A stretch of 64,000 nt of DNA from Eubacterium sp. OM08-24 (GCF_003438075.1 NZ_QSTA01000001.1:434001-498000), one strand, 5' to 3'. Counted from the stretch's first letter, positions 43,940 to 52,483 are shown. A program made the numbers and translations. The notes: generated by a model from the letters alone, not told the origin.

Positions 43940-44677
43940 ATGAAAAAAACAAAGCTGATATGCCTTTTATTAACTGCAATTTTATTGATGACCGGAGTGT
44001 GCGGGTGTATGAATTTAAACTTTTCCGAAAGGCAAGCTAAACTTGAAGAAATGAAAAGTTATGCTGAAAATAAATATAATATGAATTTTGATGTAGTGGA
44101 CTTTACATTTGCAAAAGATGAAACTTACAGAAATATTTTAAGACTTACGGACGGAAAAATTGATTTTTATGTGTATAACAGTGCCAATAGAAAGAACAGT
44201 GATAAAATATACGATGATTACAGCAGGGCGATTATTAGTGATAGAGTAGTTGATTTTATAAAAAGTAAATTTAATACATCAAGTTATAACATTGATGTAT
44301 ATGCCGGTATTTTAATTTATGGCGATAAATCTTTAAGCTATGATTACGCTGTTAATACTGATGCCGATAATTTACTGAAAAGCAATAAGATTTTTGACGC
44401 AACAATTATTGTCAAAACAGACAAGAAAATCACCGAAATAAAAGATTCGATTTTTGAGATATATAACTTAATATGCTCGTATTCACCGGAACACATTAAT
44501 TTAGAAGTTATACAGACAGTTGGAGATACTGATGATATTGACCAAACTTTAAAATGCATAATAGGAACTTATAATGACGATTGGTCGTCTTATAACTGCG
44601 TTAAATCTTATTTGAAAGTTGAAAATTTTGGTATCACTTCATCTGATGAACTTGTAAAGGAGATTAAGAATGTCTGA
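43940..44677 (+). CDS. lipoprotein of unknown fold, possible immunity protein
   Basis: A 245-residue secreted lipoprotein: basic start MKKTK, hydrophobic core, and a lipobox ending at Cys23 (LMTGVCGC). The mature part is charged and Asp/Tyr/Lys-rich with two further cysteines (about 181 and 210); I do not recognise the fold. GGAGG precedes the ATG. It overlaps the lipase-like gene by eight bases, so both are made together. In known type VII lipase toxins the immunity protein is a surface lipoprotein, which makes that role plausible here, but nothing in the sequence proves it. Visibly AT-rich compared with the core genes. Confidence 0.75.
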   Translation: MKKTKLICLLLTAILLMTGVCGCMNLNFSERQAKLEEMKSYAENKYNMNFDVVDFTFAKDETYRNILRLTDGKIDFYVYNSANRKNSDKIYDDYSRAIISDRVVDFIKSKFNTSSYNIDVYAGILIYGDKSLSYDYAVNTDADNLLKSNKIFDATIIVKTDKKITEIKDSIFEIYNLICSYSPEHINLEVIQTVGDTDDIDQTLKCIIGTYNDDWSSYNCVKSYLKVENFGITSSDELVKEIKNV

Positions 44678-45959
44678 TTTATCAAAGCTCAATGATAAAC
44701 AATCACTATTGCTTACGCAGTTATCATATTATAGTGATATATTGCCGGAACAATATGAGCATAAAAGTATAAAAGAAATATATGATTTTGAAAAAGCAGA
44801 TGTTGCTGATGAAGATTTAATTAATTGTTTAGAAACATTGTGTGATAATGGACTTGGCGATTTACAAATACAATCCACAGGTAATAATTGGCTTACCGGA
44901 TTTGGTGCTGTATCTTTTACGGATAGCAAAGGTAATACCGGAATATCTTATCGTGGTACAGACGGAATATCTATTAAAAGTGTCAATGATTGGAGTGATA
45001 ATATTGTAGCATTAGGGTATGGTACCTCTATTCAATCGTATGAGGCAGAATTATTCTTCTCAAAAAATATGAATTCATCAGGCAATAATTTTCTCTTTGG
45101 TCATTCTAAAGGTGGCGAACTTTCCGAATCTGTATATGTGAATCATTATAGTGAAATAAAAGGAGTGCATTTACTGAATCCGCAACCTCTGAATCCTTAC
45201 TCACTTGCACCAGATCAAGTGATTGCTATGCAATCAGAAAAATTAGACATAGTAGTAAATGAGGAGGATTATGTATGGTTTTTGGGGACTCTACCTACAC
45301 ATAATATGAGAATTGCAAAGAAAAAAGATGGAGAAAATCCTCATTTGTTTAGTGCAGTACAATTTAAAGAAAATGGTGATATTGAACCCGGTACACCGGC
45401 TTGGTGGGAATTTCCAAGTTATCTTGTTATTAAAAACTTTACTATGACTTTTCAGTTTGCTTTTTCTCCTGTTGGTGCATTATACAATTCAAATATGAGA
45501 GTAATTAATTTTTTAACTAAAGGAGATAAAAATAAGGCTTATGAGTACATTAAATCAATTAAAACAAGTGTGCTGTCATTTGGGAATGAATTGCTTGATT
45601 TTGTGAATGCCTTAAGTGAGTTTCTTATGCAGACAATTGCAAGAGTTGAGAAACTCTACAATAAAAGTCAAAATGTAAAAGCACATACTTCTGAAAGCTG
45701 TTCAACAGAAATAAAGGTAGATACATATGAGTTGCGTAAATGCGCTGAAAGGTTAAGCAGAGTAAGACAAAGAGTAAATGCGTTGAATAATGATATTGAG
45801 AATTTATATCGTGCAACAGGTTTAAAAGATTTATATCTGCTCATTCAAAGTGGTGTGATTTCAAAACAGGATTACAAACTGTTGCAATGCATTTCTTATT
45901 TTAATGATACAGCAGAAGATTTTGATAATGCTGAGCGTGAGATTTCTTATCAGATATAA
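44670..45959 (+). CDS. lipase-like alpha/beta hydrolase with WXG100/LXG-like C-terminus
   Basis: A 429-residue protein. Residues 1-290 form an alpha/beta hydrolase like DUF2974/Mbeg1 and class 3 lipases: YRGTDG (94-99) matches the oxyanion motif, GHSKGG (144-149) the nucleophile elbow with Ser146; Asp193/Asp201 and His211/His225 could complete the triad. The last 80 residues (about 348-429) are helical: VDTYELRKCAERLSRVRQRV, then IENLY...L and a final helix, in the style of WXG100/LXG secretion domains but at the C-terminus. No signal peptide is seen. That order, lipase first and secretion helices last, is known from the S. aureus type VII toxin TslA. An intracellular esterase is the alternative. 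Confidence 0.75.
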   Translation: MSDLSKLNDKQSLLLTQLSYYSDILPEQYEHKSIKEIYDFEKADVADEDLINCLETLCDNGLGDLQIQSTGNNWLTGFGAVSFTDSKGNTGISYRGTDGISIKSVNDWSDNIVALGYGTSIQSYEAELFFSKNMNSSGNNFLFGHSKGGELSESVYVNHYSEIKGVHLLNPQPLNPYSLAPDQVIAMQSEKLDIVVNEEDYVWFLGTLPTHNMRIAKKKDGENPHLFSAVQFKENGDIEPGTPAWWEFPSYLVIKNFTMTFQFAFSPVGALYNSNMRVINFLTKGDKNKAYEYIKSIKTSVLSFGNELLDFVNALSEFLMQTIARVEKLYNKSQNVKAHTSESCSTEIKVDTYELRKCAERLSRVRQRVNALNNDIENLYRATGLKDLYLLIQSGVISKQDYKLLQCISYFNDTAEDFDNAEREISYQI

Positions 45960-45993
45960 AAAGCAAGCGGAGTTAAAATTTCCGCTTGCTTTT
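45958..45993. terminator. bidirectional terminator after the lipase-like gene
   Basis: AAAAGCAAGCGGA pairs with TCCGCTTGCTTTT around a nine-base loop. Confidence 0.82.
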
Positions 45994-46004
45994 GCTTTTA
46001 TCTA

Positions 46005-46223
46005 TCATAACTTTATCGGAGCAACATACCACCAAATAGGAAATCCTAAGAAAATAGTATCGTAATCCGCAAGGCTGTTCTTGTTTGTCCAGTCGAGGTC
46101 GGCTCTTGTGTAAGGCGTCTGCGGCTTGATTTCAAACAAGTCAGCGCCTGTTGCCTTTGCAAGTTTTTCTGCCATTGCCTTAGTGTTACCGCTTGACGAA
46201 AAATATGCTATTAACTTTTTCAT
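46005..46223 (-). pseudogene. flavodoxin with internal deletion and lost C-terminus
   Basis: 72 codons (ATG 46223, AAAGGTTGAT ahead). [20 protein letters not shown] is the FMN phosphate loop, [19 protein letters not shown] is typical of the 160-170 residue clostridial flavodoxins, then the sequence jumps directly to [19 protein letters not shown], skipping about 30 usual residues, and stops four codons later. About 70 C-terminal residues with the second FMN loop are missing. It can hardly bind FMN properly. Confidence 0.8.
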
Positions 46224-46346
46224 TATAATCAACCTTTCAAAGAAATTCAGCTTGTATTTAAACAGTATTTATATTATACACCTTTGTTTTACAAATGTCT
46301 AATGCCTATTTCAAATTGCTTGCTATGCCATTTGGTAATCACAAAA

Positions 46347-46377
46347 AAGCAAGGCGGAAATTAAACCGCCTTGCTTA
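46347..46377 (-). terminator. terminator of the feoAB-Cys-rich operon
   Basis: AAGCAAGGCGG pairs with CCGCCTTGCTT and is followed on the - strand by T6. Confidence 0.82.
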
Positions 46378-46379
46378 AA

Positions 46380-46520
46380 TTATTTTTTATTGCATTTTAG
46401 CGTGCAGGCTGAGCAATTACCGCCACACTTTGAAATCATCTTATCCTTTTTAGCTTTTCTTACGGCGAGAATAACCAAAAGAGCTACAATTACTAAAATT
46501 ATAATACTCGGTATATCCAT
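46380..46520 (-). CDS. FeoB-associated Cys-rich membrane protein
   Basis: A 46-residue protein, too short for most gene finders: MDIPSIIILVIVALLVILAV is one membrane helix, followed by a basic stretch (RKAKKDK) and a cysteine cluster KCGGNCSACTLKC. This is the FeoB-associated Cys-rich family, thought to help pass iron at the membrane. It lies 12 bases after the fused feoA-feoB gene with GGAGGGCG ahead of the ATG, and a terminator follows. Confidence 0.9.
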   Translation of the reverse strand: MDIPSIIILVIVALLVILAVRKAKKDKMISKCGGNCSACTLKCNKK

Positions 46521-46532
46521 ATTCGCCCTCCG

Positions 46533-48917
46533 TTAAGCCAGGCCAAAGGCAAGACCGACTGCGTGAATAAGAAAGGCCACACACCATGCGATTGCGCACT
46601 GAATAATAACAGTTGCGACAGCCGCCTTAGTACCGCCCATTTCTCGCTTTACGGTTGCAATAGCGGCAACGCAAGGAGTGTAAAGCAAAGTAAATACAAG
46701 GAATACAGCGGCGGTAAAAGGAGTAAACAATGTACTTACAAGCTCGGCATTTCCGCCCATAAGTACAGTAAGTGTAGACACAACGCTTTCTTTTGCGGTA
46801 AAGCCTGTAATGAGAGCTGTTGATACTCGCCAATCGCCAAATCCGAGCGGAGCAAAAATAGGAGCAACCAAGCTGCCAATCATTGCAAGCAGGCTCTGTT
46901 CGGGTGATTCGGCAACATTAAATTTTGCGTCAAAGGTCTGCAAAAACCAAATTATAATTGACGCTACAAAAATAATTGTAAATGCCTTTTCTATAAATCC
47001 CTTTGCCTTTTCCCAAATGAGATGCACAACGCTCTTTGCCGATGGAAGTCGGTAATTAGGCAGCTCCATTACAAACGGAACAGGCTCGCCCTTGAACTTT
47101 GTGCTTTTTAAAATCAAAGCATAAATAATGGCACAAATAATGCCGAATATGTATAGTCCCACCATTACAAGCGCCTGATACTGCCTTGGGAAAAATACGC
47201 TTATAATCAGCGAATAAATCGGCAGTTTTGCACTGCAACTCATAAACGGAGTGAGCAGGATTGTCATTTTTCTATCTCTTTCGCTTGAGAGTGTTCGTGT
47301 TGACATAATTGCAGGAACAGAACAGCCAAAGCCTATAAGCATTGGCACAAAACTTCTGCCCGACAGTCCTATTTTTCTTAACAGCTTATCCATTACAAAG
47401 GCAACCCTTGCCATATAACCTGTATCCTCAAGAATAGACAAAAAGAAAAACAGAGTTACGATTGTAGGCAAAAAGCTGATTACACTGCCCACACCGTTGC
47501 ATATGCCGTCTACCACAAGCGAATGCACAACAGGGTTAATCTGTACGGCAGTGAGTGCGTTGTCTATAAGCGATATAACAGAATCTACGCCTAAACTCAT
47601 AAGGTCAGAGAGCCATGCGCCCACAAGGTTAAAGGTCATAGCGAATATGAGTGCCATAATTGCAATAAAGCAAGGAATAGCGGTATATTTGCCCGTAAGC
47701 AATCGGTCAATTTTCATACTTCGCTTATGCTCTTTGCTTTCGTGCGGACGGACAACTGTTTTTTGACACATTTTTTCTATAAAGCTGAATCGCATATTTG
47801 AAATGGCGGCCTCTCGGTCAAGTCCCGTTTCATCTTCCATTACGGATACAATGTGCTCAAATGCCTGCTTTTTGTCATCGGTCAGGTTAAGCAGCTTTTC
47901 AATAGGCACATCGTTTTCTATCAGTTTTGTTGCGGCAAATCGCAGCGGCAGTCCCGATTGCTTTGCCTCAGGCTCTATCATATGCACTACGGCGTGTATG
48001 CAGCGGTGAACCGCTCCGACAGGGTCTTTTTTATCTACACTGTCTGTGCAAAAATCTATTCGCCCCGGCTTTTCCATAAATCTTGCCACATGAAGTGCGT
48101 GACTTACAAGCTCGTCTATACCCTCATTTTTTACGGCTGAAATAGGAATAACAGGTATTCCGAGAATTTGCTCAAGCTCGTTTACTCTGATACTTCCGCC
48201 GTTTTCTCGCACCTCATCCATCATATTCAGCGCAAGCACCATAGGAATACCAAGTTCCATAAGCTGCATAGTAAGGCATAGATTTCGCTCAAGGTTTGAG
48301 GCGTCTACAATATTTATAATTCCGCTCGGCTTATCTTTTATCAAGAAATCTCGTGTAACTATTTCTTCGCTCGAATACGGCGACAATGAGTAAATACCCG
48401 GCAAGTCGGTAACTGTTGCCTCGGGGTGATTTTTAATTGTGCCGTCTTTTCTGTCTACGGTAACACCCGGAAAATTGCCCACATGCTGATTAGCGCCCGT
48501 AAGCTGATTAAACAAAGTGGTTTTGCCGCAGTTTTGGTTTCCTGCAAGCGCAAATGTAAGTTTGCTGTCTTTCGGCAGTGCTTTGCTTTCATCGTGAATA
48601 TGATAATCGTTTGCCTCGCCAAGCTCGCCTACTCGTGGATGCGGAATAGATTTATGCCTTTGCGGTTTGCTGTCGGCAACAACTTTTCGTTCGTGTATGT
48701 TTTCAATTTCAATTTTCTTAGCCTCATCAAGTCGGAGCGTAAGCTCATAGCCTCTCACTTCAATTTGAATCGGATCGCCCATCGGCGCTATTTTCTGCAA
48801 AGTAATTTCAGTGCCGGGTGTAAGTCCCATATCAAGCAAATGGTGTCTTAATGCTCCGTCACCGCCAACCCTTGTAATAAAAGCACTTTGTTTTGGCTTT
48901 AGTTTATCCATTTCCAT
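46533..48917 (-). CDS. feoB: fused FeoA-FeoB ferrous iron transporter
   Basis: A 794-residue fusion. Residues 1-75 are a FeoA SH3-like domain (HHLLDMGLTPGTEITLQKIA); a linker of about 45 residues rich in His and charged residues (RHKSIPHPRVGELGEANDYH) joins the FeoB G domain: G1 AGNQNCGKTT, G3 DLPGIYSL, G4 LNMMDE, then the helical GDI domain and about eight to ten membrane segments with both Gate motifs. The ATG at 48917 follows AGGGGTGG at eight bases. Second Feo system of the window, longer than that at 28-30 kb, and the one with the Cys-rich partner. Confidence 0.94.
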   Translation of the reverse strand: MEMDKLKPKQSAFITRVGGDGALRHHLLDMGLTPGTEITLQKIAPMGDPIQIEVRGYELTLRLDEAKKIEIENIHERKVVADSKPQRHKSIPHPRVGELGEANDYHIHDESKALPKDSKLTFALAGNQNCGKTTLFNQLTGANQHVGNFPGVTVDRKDGTIKNHPEATVTDLPGIYSLSPYSSEEIVTRDFLIKDKPSGIINIVDASNLERNLCLTMQLMELGIPMVLALNMMDEVRENGGSIRVNELEQILGIPVIPISAVKNEGIDELVSHALHVARFMEKPGRIDFCTDSVDKKDPVGAVHRCIHAVVHMIEPEAKQSGLPLRFAATKLIENDVPIEKLLNLTDDKKQAFEHIVSVMEDETGLDREAAISNMRFSFIEKMCQKTVVRPHESKEHKRSMKIDRLLTGKYTAIPCFIAIMALIFAMTFNLVGAWLSDLMSLGVDSVISLIDNALTAVQINPVVHSLVVDGICNGVGSVISFLPTIVTLFFFLSILEDTGYMARVAFVMDKLLRKIGLSGRSFVPMLIGFGCSVPAIMSTRTLSSERDRKMTILLTPFMSCSAKLPIYSLIISVFFPRQYQALVMVGLYIFGIICAIIYALILKSTKFKGEPVPFVMELPNYRLPSAKSVVHLIWEKAKGFIEKAFTIIFVASIIIWFLQTFDAKFNVAESPEQSLLAMIGSLVAPIFAPLGFGDWRVSTALITGFTAKESVVSTLTVLMGGNAELVSTLFTPFTAAVFLVFTLLYTPCVAAIATVKREMGGTKAAVATVIIQCAIAWCVAFLIHAVGLAFGLA

Positions 48918-48986
48918 AAATAATGCCACCCCTATAAATGCAAATGTTCATTTCATTTTTTCATTTCATAATTTTTCTTTCCTTAT

Positions 48987-49015
48987 ATTATAATAAACCT
49001 TATGTCTATATGCAA
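48987..49015 (-). promoter_or_regulatory. promoter of the fused feoAB
   Basis: On the - strand: TTGCAT (49010-49015), a 17-base spacer, TATAAT (48987-48992). The leader of about 60 bases holds repeated TGAAATGA-like words; a metal regulator site there is possible but not shown. Confidence 0.65.
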
Positions 49016-49026
49016 CCATTTAACAG

Positions 49027-49055
49027 TTGAAAATTGTAAAAATTAGGAATATAAT
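49027..49055 (+). promoter_or_regulatory. promoter of the MATE transporter
   Basis: TTGAAA (49027-49032), a 17-base spacer, TATAAT (49050-49055). Back to back with the feoAB promoter. Confidence 0.7.
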
Positions 49056-49096
49056 CTATATAGTATGAATTTATGTGAAACAAAAAGGTGGATTGA

Positions 49097-50467
49097 ATGG
49101 AAAAAGAATTAAAAAAGCAAAAACTTGATATGCTCAACGGCAGTATATGGAACAAACTGCCTGTTTTTGCCCTGCCGATTGCGGCAACGGGAATACTCGA
49201 ACAGCTTTTTAATGCGTCCGATATAGCAATAGTAGGCAACTTTGCACAAACCGACAAAACCGCAGCGGTAGCGGCAGTAGGAGCAAACAGTCCGATTATC
49301 GGTCTGATACTGAACTTATTTATCGGCATAGCGCTCGGCGCAAATGTAGTAATAGCAAACGCTGTCGGTCGAGATGACAAACAGACGGTGCAAAAAGCCG
49401 TGCACACTTCTATGGTAGTGTCGGTAATCGGCGGTGTATTGGTTGCGATAATCGGCGAACTTATAGCCGAGCCGTTGCTTACGGTGCTGAATGTACCCGA
49501 CGATGTGCTTGAACTTGCACTGTTATACTTGAGAATATATTTTCTCGGAATGCCTGTCATACTGCTGTACAACTTTGAGGCGGCGATTTTCAGAAGTATA
49601 GGCGAAACCAAAATGCCGCTTATTGCGCTTACTCTGTCGGGAATTTTGAATGTACTGCTTAATCTCTTCTTCGTAATCGTACTTAAAATGTCGGTAAACG
49701 GAGTAGCAACCGCAACAGTGCTTGCAAATGTTGTGAGCGCAGGTATTCTTTATATAAAGCTCGTAAAAAGCGACAAATACATAAAAGTAGAATTTAAAAA
49801 ATTAAGAATTGACGGAAAAGTCTTTGCGAAAATTATGCAGATAGGACTTCCCGCAGGCGTACAGAGTGCAGTGTTTGCCGTTGCGAATATTGTAATTCAG
49901 GGTGCGATAAACAGCCTTGGTACTACCGTAATAGCTGCCTCAAGTGCGGCATTCAACATAGAGATTATCGCTTACAATGTGATGAACTCGTTTAGTCAGG
50001 CTTGCACAACATTTGTCGGACAAAACTTTGGTGCAAATAAGATTGACCGTTGTAAAAAAACTCTTTTTCTTTGTCTTATCGAAGACGCAATTGCATCGGG
50101 AACGGCAATTTTTATAGTGCTTATAACAGGAAAATTTTTGCTGTCAATATTCAACAACAACCCCGAAGTAATAGAAATAGGCTATACAAGACTTGTAATT
50201 ATTTTTATAGCTTACATATTCTCAATGCTGTATGAGGTAATGTCGGGATACTTAAGAGGATTCGGACTTTCGCTTGTGCCGGCAATACTCACTACCATAG
50301 GTGTGTGCGTGGTGCGAATAGTGTGGATAAACACTGTATTCCCAGCAAACCGAACCTTTGCTGCAATAATGACCGCCTACCCCGTCAGCCTTTCCACAAC
50401 AGCAGTGCTGATATTCATAGCACTTATGATATACCGCCCGTCTAATAGGTTTGGAGAGAAAAAATAA
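49097..50467 (+). CDS. MATE-family multidrug/metabolite efflux transporter
   Basis: A 456-residue membrane protein with the twelve-helix, two-repeat layout of MATE exporters, driven by Na+ or H+. The N-terminal PVFALPIAATGILEQLFNASD and NFGANK in the second half are family motifs (the latter matching GxNFGAxxxxR). AAAAAGGTGG precedes the ATG. Single gene. Substrates cannot be predicted. Confidence 0.93.
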   Translation: MEKELKKQKLDMLNGSIWNKLPVFALPIAATGILEQLFNASDIAIVGNFAQTDKTAAVAAVGANSPIIGLILNLFIGIALGANVVIANAVGRDDKQTVQKAVHTSMVVSVIGGVLVAIIGELIAEPLLTVLNVPDDVLELALLYLRIYFLGMPVILLYNFEAAIFRSIGETKMPLIALTLSGILNVLLNLFFVIVLKMSVNGVATATVLANVVSAGILYIKLVKSDKYIKVEFKKLRIDGKVFAKIMQIGLPAGVQSAVFAVANIVIQGAINSLGTTVIAASSAAFNIEIIAYNVMNSFSQACTTFVGQNFGANKIDRCKKTLFLCLIEDAIASGTAIFIVLITGKFLLSIFNNNPEVIEIGYTRLVIIFIAYIFSMLYEVMSGYLRGFGLSLVPAILTTIGVCVVRIVWINTVFPANRTFAAIMTAYPVSLSTTAVLIFIALMIYRPSNRFGEKK

Positions 50468-50546
50468 TAATATAAATCGGACTCAGCCTTTATCATTAAA
50501 TAAATTTAGAGTGAGCAGGTATCAGCAAAAAATATTTATTAATTAA

Positions 50547-50575
50547 TTGACAATTCCGCTAATATTTGTTATAAT
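50547..50575 (+). promoter_or_regulatory. promoter of the tRNA-Leu locus
   Basis: TTGACA (50547-50552), a 17-base spacer, TATAAT (50570-50575). It sits before the partial tRNA copy, so the transcript reads through that copy to the intact tRNA. Confidence 0.75.
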
Positions 50576-50607
50576 CATAATGTTATTAATTTATTTTATA
50601 TGCAGGC

Positions 50608-50787
50608 ATACTAACCTGTCACAAAAACAAAAATTAATAAATAAGCAGGTATGGCGGAATTTAAGTGAGCATCCAAATCTTTGATTTGGCTTTGCAAACT
50701 TATACAAAATCTATTTTAATAGATTTTGTAGGCAGACTAACCTGTCGCAAGAACAAAATTAATAAATAAGCAGGTATGGCGGAATTG
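50608..50787. repeat. direct repeat including the tRNA-Leu 5' end
   Basis: A block of about 55 bases ending in AATAAATAAGCAGGTATGGC and GGAATT occurs at about 50608-50663 and again at about 50733-50787 with only a few changes. The first copy carries the first 20 bases of tRNA-Leu and then diverges. A small palindrome (ACAAAATCTATT with AATAGATTTTGT) lies between them. Confidence 0.75.
50644..50663 (+). pseudogene. 5' fragment of tRNA-Leu
   Basis: GCAGGTATGGCGGAATT matches the first bases of the intact tRNA-Leu; the rest of the gene is absent here. Confidence 0.7.
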
Positions 50788-50856
50788 GCAGACGCGTATG
50801 GTTCAGGTCCATATGAAAGCAATTTCATGCAGGTTCAAGTCCTGTTACCTGCACCA
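50770..50856 (+). tRNA. tRNA-Leu (anticodon CAG)
   Basis: 87 bases including encoded CCA. Acceptor GCAGGTA pairs with TACCTGC; anticodon stem TATGG/CCATA with loop TTCAGGT gives CAG; the variable arm is long (class II); T arm GGTTCAAGTCC. Reads CTG. Flanked by partial copies of itself on both sides. Confidence 0.95.
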
Positions 50857-50857
50857 C

Positions 50858-50897
50858 AAAGAGGTATTAGTACACATAAGTATTAATACCTCTTAAA
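50858..50897 (+). terminator. hairpin after tRNA-Leu
   Basis: AAGAGGTATTA-TAC pairs with GTA-TAATACCTCTT; the T-run behind is short (AAATTTTG). Confidence 0.6.
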
Positions 50898-51095
50898 TTT
50901 TGTTGATTTTCTTTCAGGACTTGAAGACGAGCGTTAAGAAAACAGTCCGGTGGACTGTTTTTAGCGAGAGCGTTGATGATATTTTGACTATGAACAAGCC
51001 GCAATAGGCGAGGTAAAAAGTTTTTTCTAAAACAAAAGTATGTTACCTGCACCAAAAAAGGATATTAGTACATAAAAGTACTGATACCCTTTTAA
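50898..51095 (+). repeat. tRNA-linked repeat with duplicated tRNA-Leu 3' end
   Basis: TGTTACCTGCACCA, the last 14 bases of tRNA-Leu with CCA, recurs at 51042-51055 and is again followed by a related hairpin (GATATTAGTAC to GTACTGATACC, about 51061-51090). The roughly 145 bases between (from GACTTGAAGACGAGCG to AGGCGAGG) have an open frame reading DLKTSVKKTVRWTVFSESVD and on to MNKPQ, with no start codon or ribosome site; I take it for repeat DNA rather than a gene. Confidence 0.65.
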
Positions 51096-51100
51096 GTTTA

Positions 51101-51145
51101 TCCCCCCCTCATATGCCAAATGACATATGAGGGGGATTTTTAAAT
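51101..51145. terminator. bidirectional terminator
   Basis: ATCCCCC-CTCATATG pairs with CATATGAGGGGGAT around CCAAATGA, followed by T5. Ends the tRNA region and the Ntn hydrolase gene. Confidence 0.82.
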
Positions 51146-51159
51146 TTATAATATCTGAT

Positions 51160-52275
51160 TTAATAATTCAAGTCATAGGAATAGATATCTTCCCAATTAC
51201 GGCGGAGGACTATGTCGGCGGTCAGGGTTGTATCGTTATACACTATTGACCACTGTGTGTTGCTTGTGACATCTTCGGGATTTGGGAGCTGCGCTGCTGC
51301 TTTTAAGGCTTTCCATGCGGAATCTGTTGTGTAGTTAGTTTTTTCCTCTTCAAAAACAGCCTCAATTTTGTCATAACGCTCCTTGCCATGACCGTAAATG
51401 CCGTTCTTTTGGTTTGGCTGAACTTTATCAATATACATTCCGTAGAAATTAGTTATTGTGCGAATTGGTGTATCGGTTAGTTTTCTGTCGGCGCTGTTGC
51501 AATCGTACTCCACTACCCTGCCGTCACCGCTTGAATCTGTAATATAAAAATGATAATCTCTGCCGCTTGTTGCGAACATATCGTATTCGCCGAGCAAATC
51601 AACTGCCTCTTGCGTAGATGCGGCTTTGTCAAGCACAAGTCGGATTGCAAGAGTTGTGCCGATGGTTTGCTTGCCTGTATTCTGACGAGTAGGGTCACTG
51701 TCAAGGGTAAGAACTGCAATAGAAACGCCTTTTTCGTTCATTCCGTCAAGACAGATAAACGGCGCTGTAAGACAAGTGAGCTTTGATTTTATATTCTTGT
51801 CGGCAACATTAGCCTTAATATTATCGAGTGCAGCTGTTGCAACAGACTTGTAGCCGTCCTTTGGCGAACAATACACAAGCAAAGCCGAGGAATCATTTTT
51901 AAAATCATAGTTGCGCCCCATAAATACATCGCCGTTGCTCGCAGTCATTGTAAATGCACTGCACGCAAACTTGGGCGCTTTTATGCAGATAGGCAGAAAT
52001 GGCAGGGATTCCCCGACAATAGCATTTACAAAACTTTGGTCATCGGTAATGCCCTTTTCAATGATGTTATCAAGGTTATAATCATATTTTACATTCATTT
52101 TATAAACATTGAAATCATCATAGTCTGTAACCTTTCTTATTGTAGATATTGTTTGAAATCTCGTAAAATAAATAGCAGTAAATACTCCGCCAAGCAGAAT
52201 AATAAGTATGAGAATAATTGAAATGATTCGGACTAAAATTTTTTTGATGTTAGATTTTTTTACTGTGTTACTCAT
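51160..52275 (-). CDS. membrane-anchored linear amide C-N hydrolase (Ntn fold)
   Basis: A 371-residue protein. One membrane segment at about 13-37, then an outside catalytic domain of the choloylglycine hydrolase / acyl-transferase type: FACSAFTM with Cys105 as probable nucleophile and GDVFMGRNYDF (Arg121, Asn122, Asp124). Unlike bile salt hydrolases the Cys is internal, so it would need cleavage or act without it. Substrate unknown: N-acyl amino acids, penicillin-like amides or bile salts are all possible. AAGGAGG precedes the ATG at 52275; the longer frame upstream is not needed. It stands alone. Confidence 0.83.
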   Translation of the reverse strand: MSNTVKKSNIKKILVRIISIILILIILLGGVFTAIYFTRFQTISTIRKVTDYDDFNVYKMNVKYDYNLDNIIEKGITDDQSFVNAIVGESLPFLPICIKAPKFACSAFTMTASNGDVFMGRNYDFKNDSSALLVYCSPKDGYKSVATAALDNIKANVADKNIKSKLTCLTAPFICLDGMNEKGVSIAVLTLDSDPTRQNTGKQTIGTTLAIRLVLDKAASTQEAVDLLGEYDMFATSGRDYHFYITDSSGDGRVVEYDCNSADRKLTDTPIRTITNFYGMYIDKVQPNQKNGIYGHGKERYDKIEAVFEEEKTNYTTDSAWKALKAAAQLPNPEDVTSNTQWSIVYNDTTLTADIVLRRNWEDIYSYDLNY

Positions 52276-52348
52276 AAATGCCTCCTTGCTTGCATATGCA
52301 AACGCAGTTGTGCGATATTGCATTGTTATTTGTGTATCTTGTGCTATT

Positions 52349-52377
52349 ATTGTAACATATAGTTTTATTAAAATCAA
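52349..52377 (-). promoter_or_regulatory. promoter of the Ntn hydrolase
   Basis: On the - strand: TTGATT (52372-52377), a 17-base spacer, TACAAT (52349-52354). Confidence 0.62.
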
Positions 52378-52483
52378 CAGTTTTTTATAATTTATTGCAA
52401 GATTTTTAAACTAATTGGCATTTAATCATATTTATTTAATGCAGATAAGCAATTTTATATTGTAAATATCAATTCAAAACACA

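Noticed and set aside
50867..51055. 62-residue - strand frame across the tRNA-linked repeat
   Set aside because: Made of tRNA 3' end and repeat DNA, no ribosome site, no recognisable protein.
52276..52377. N-terminal extension of the Ntn hydrolase by 34 residues
   Set aside because: It would run through the predicted promoter; AAGGAGG supports the ATG at 52275, followed by a normal membrane anchor.
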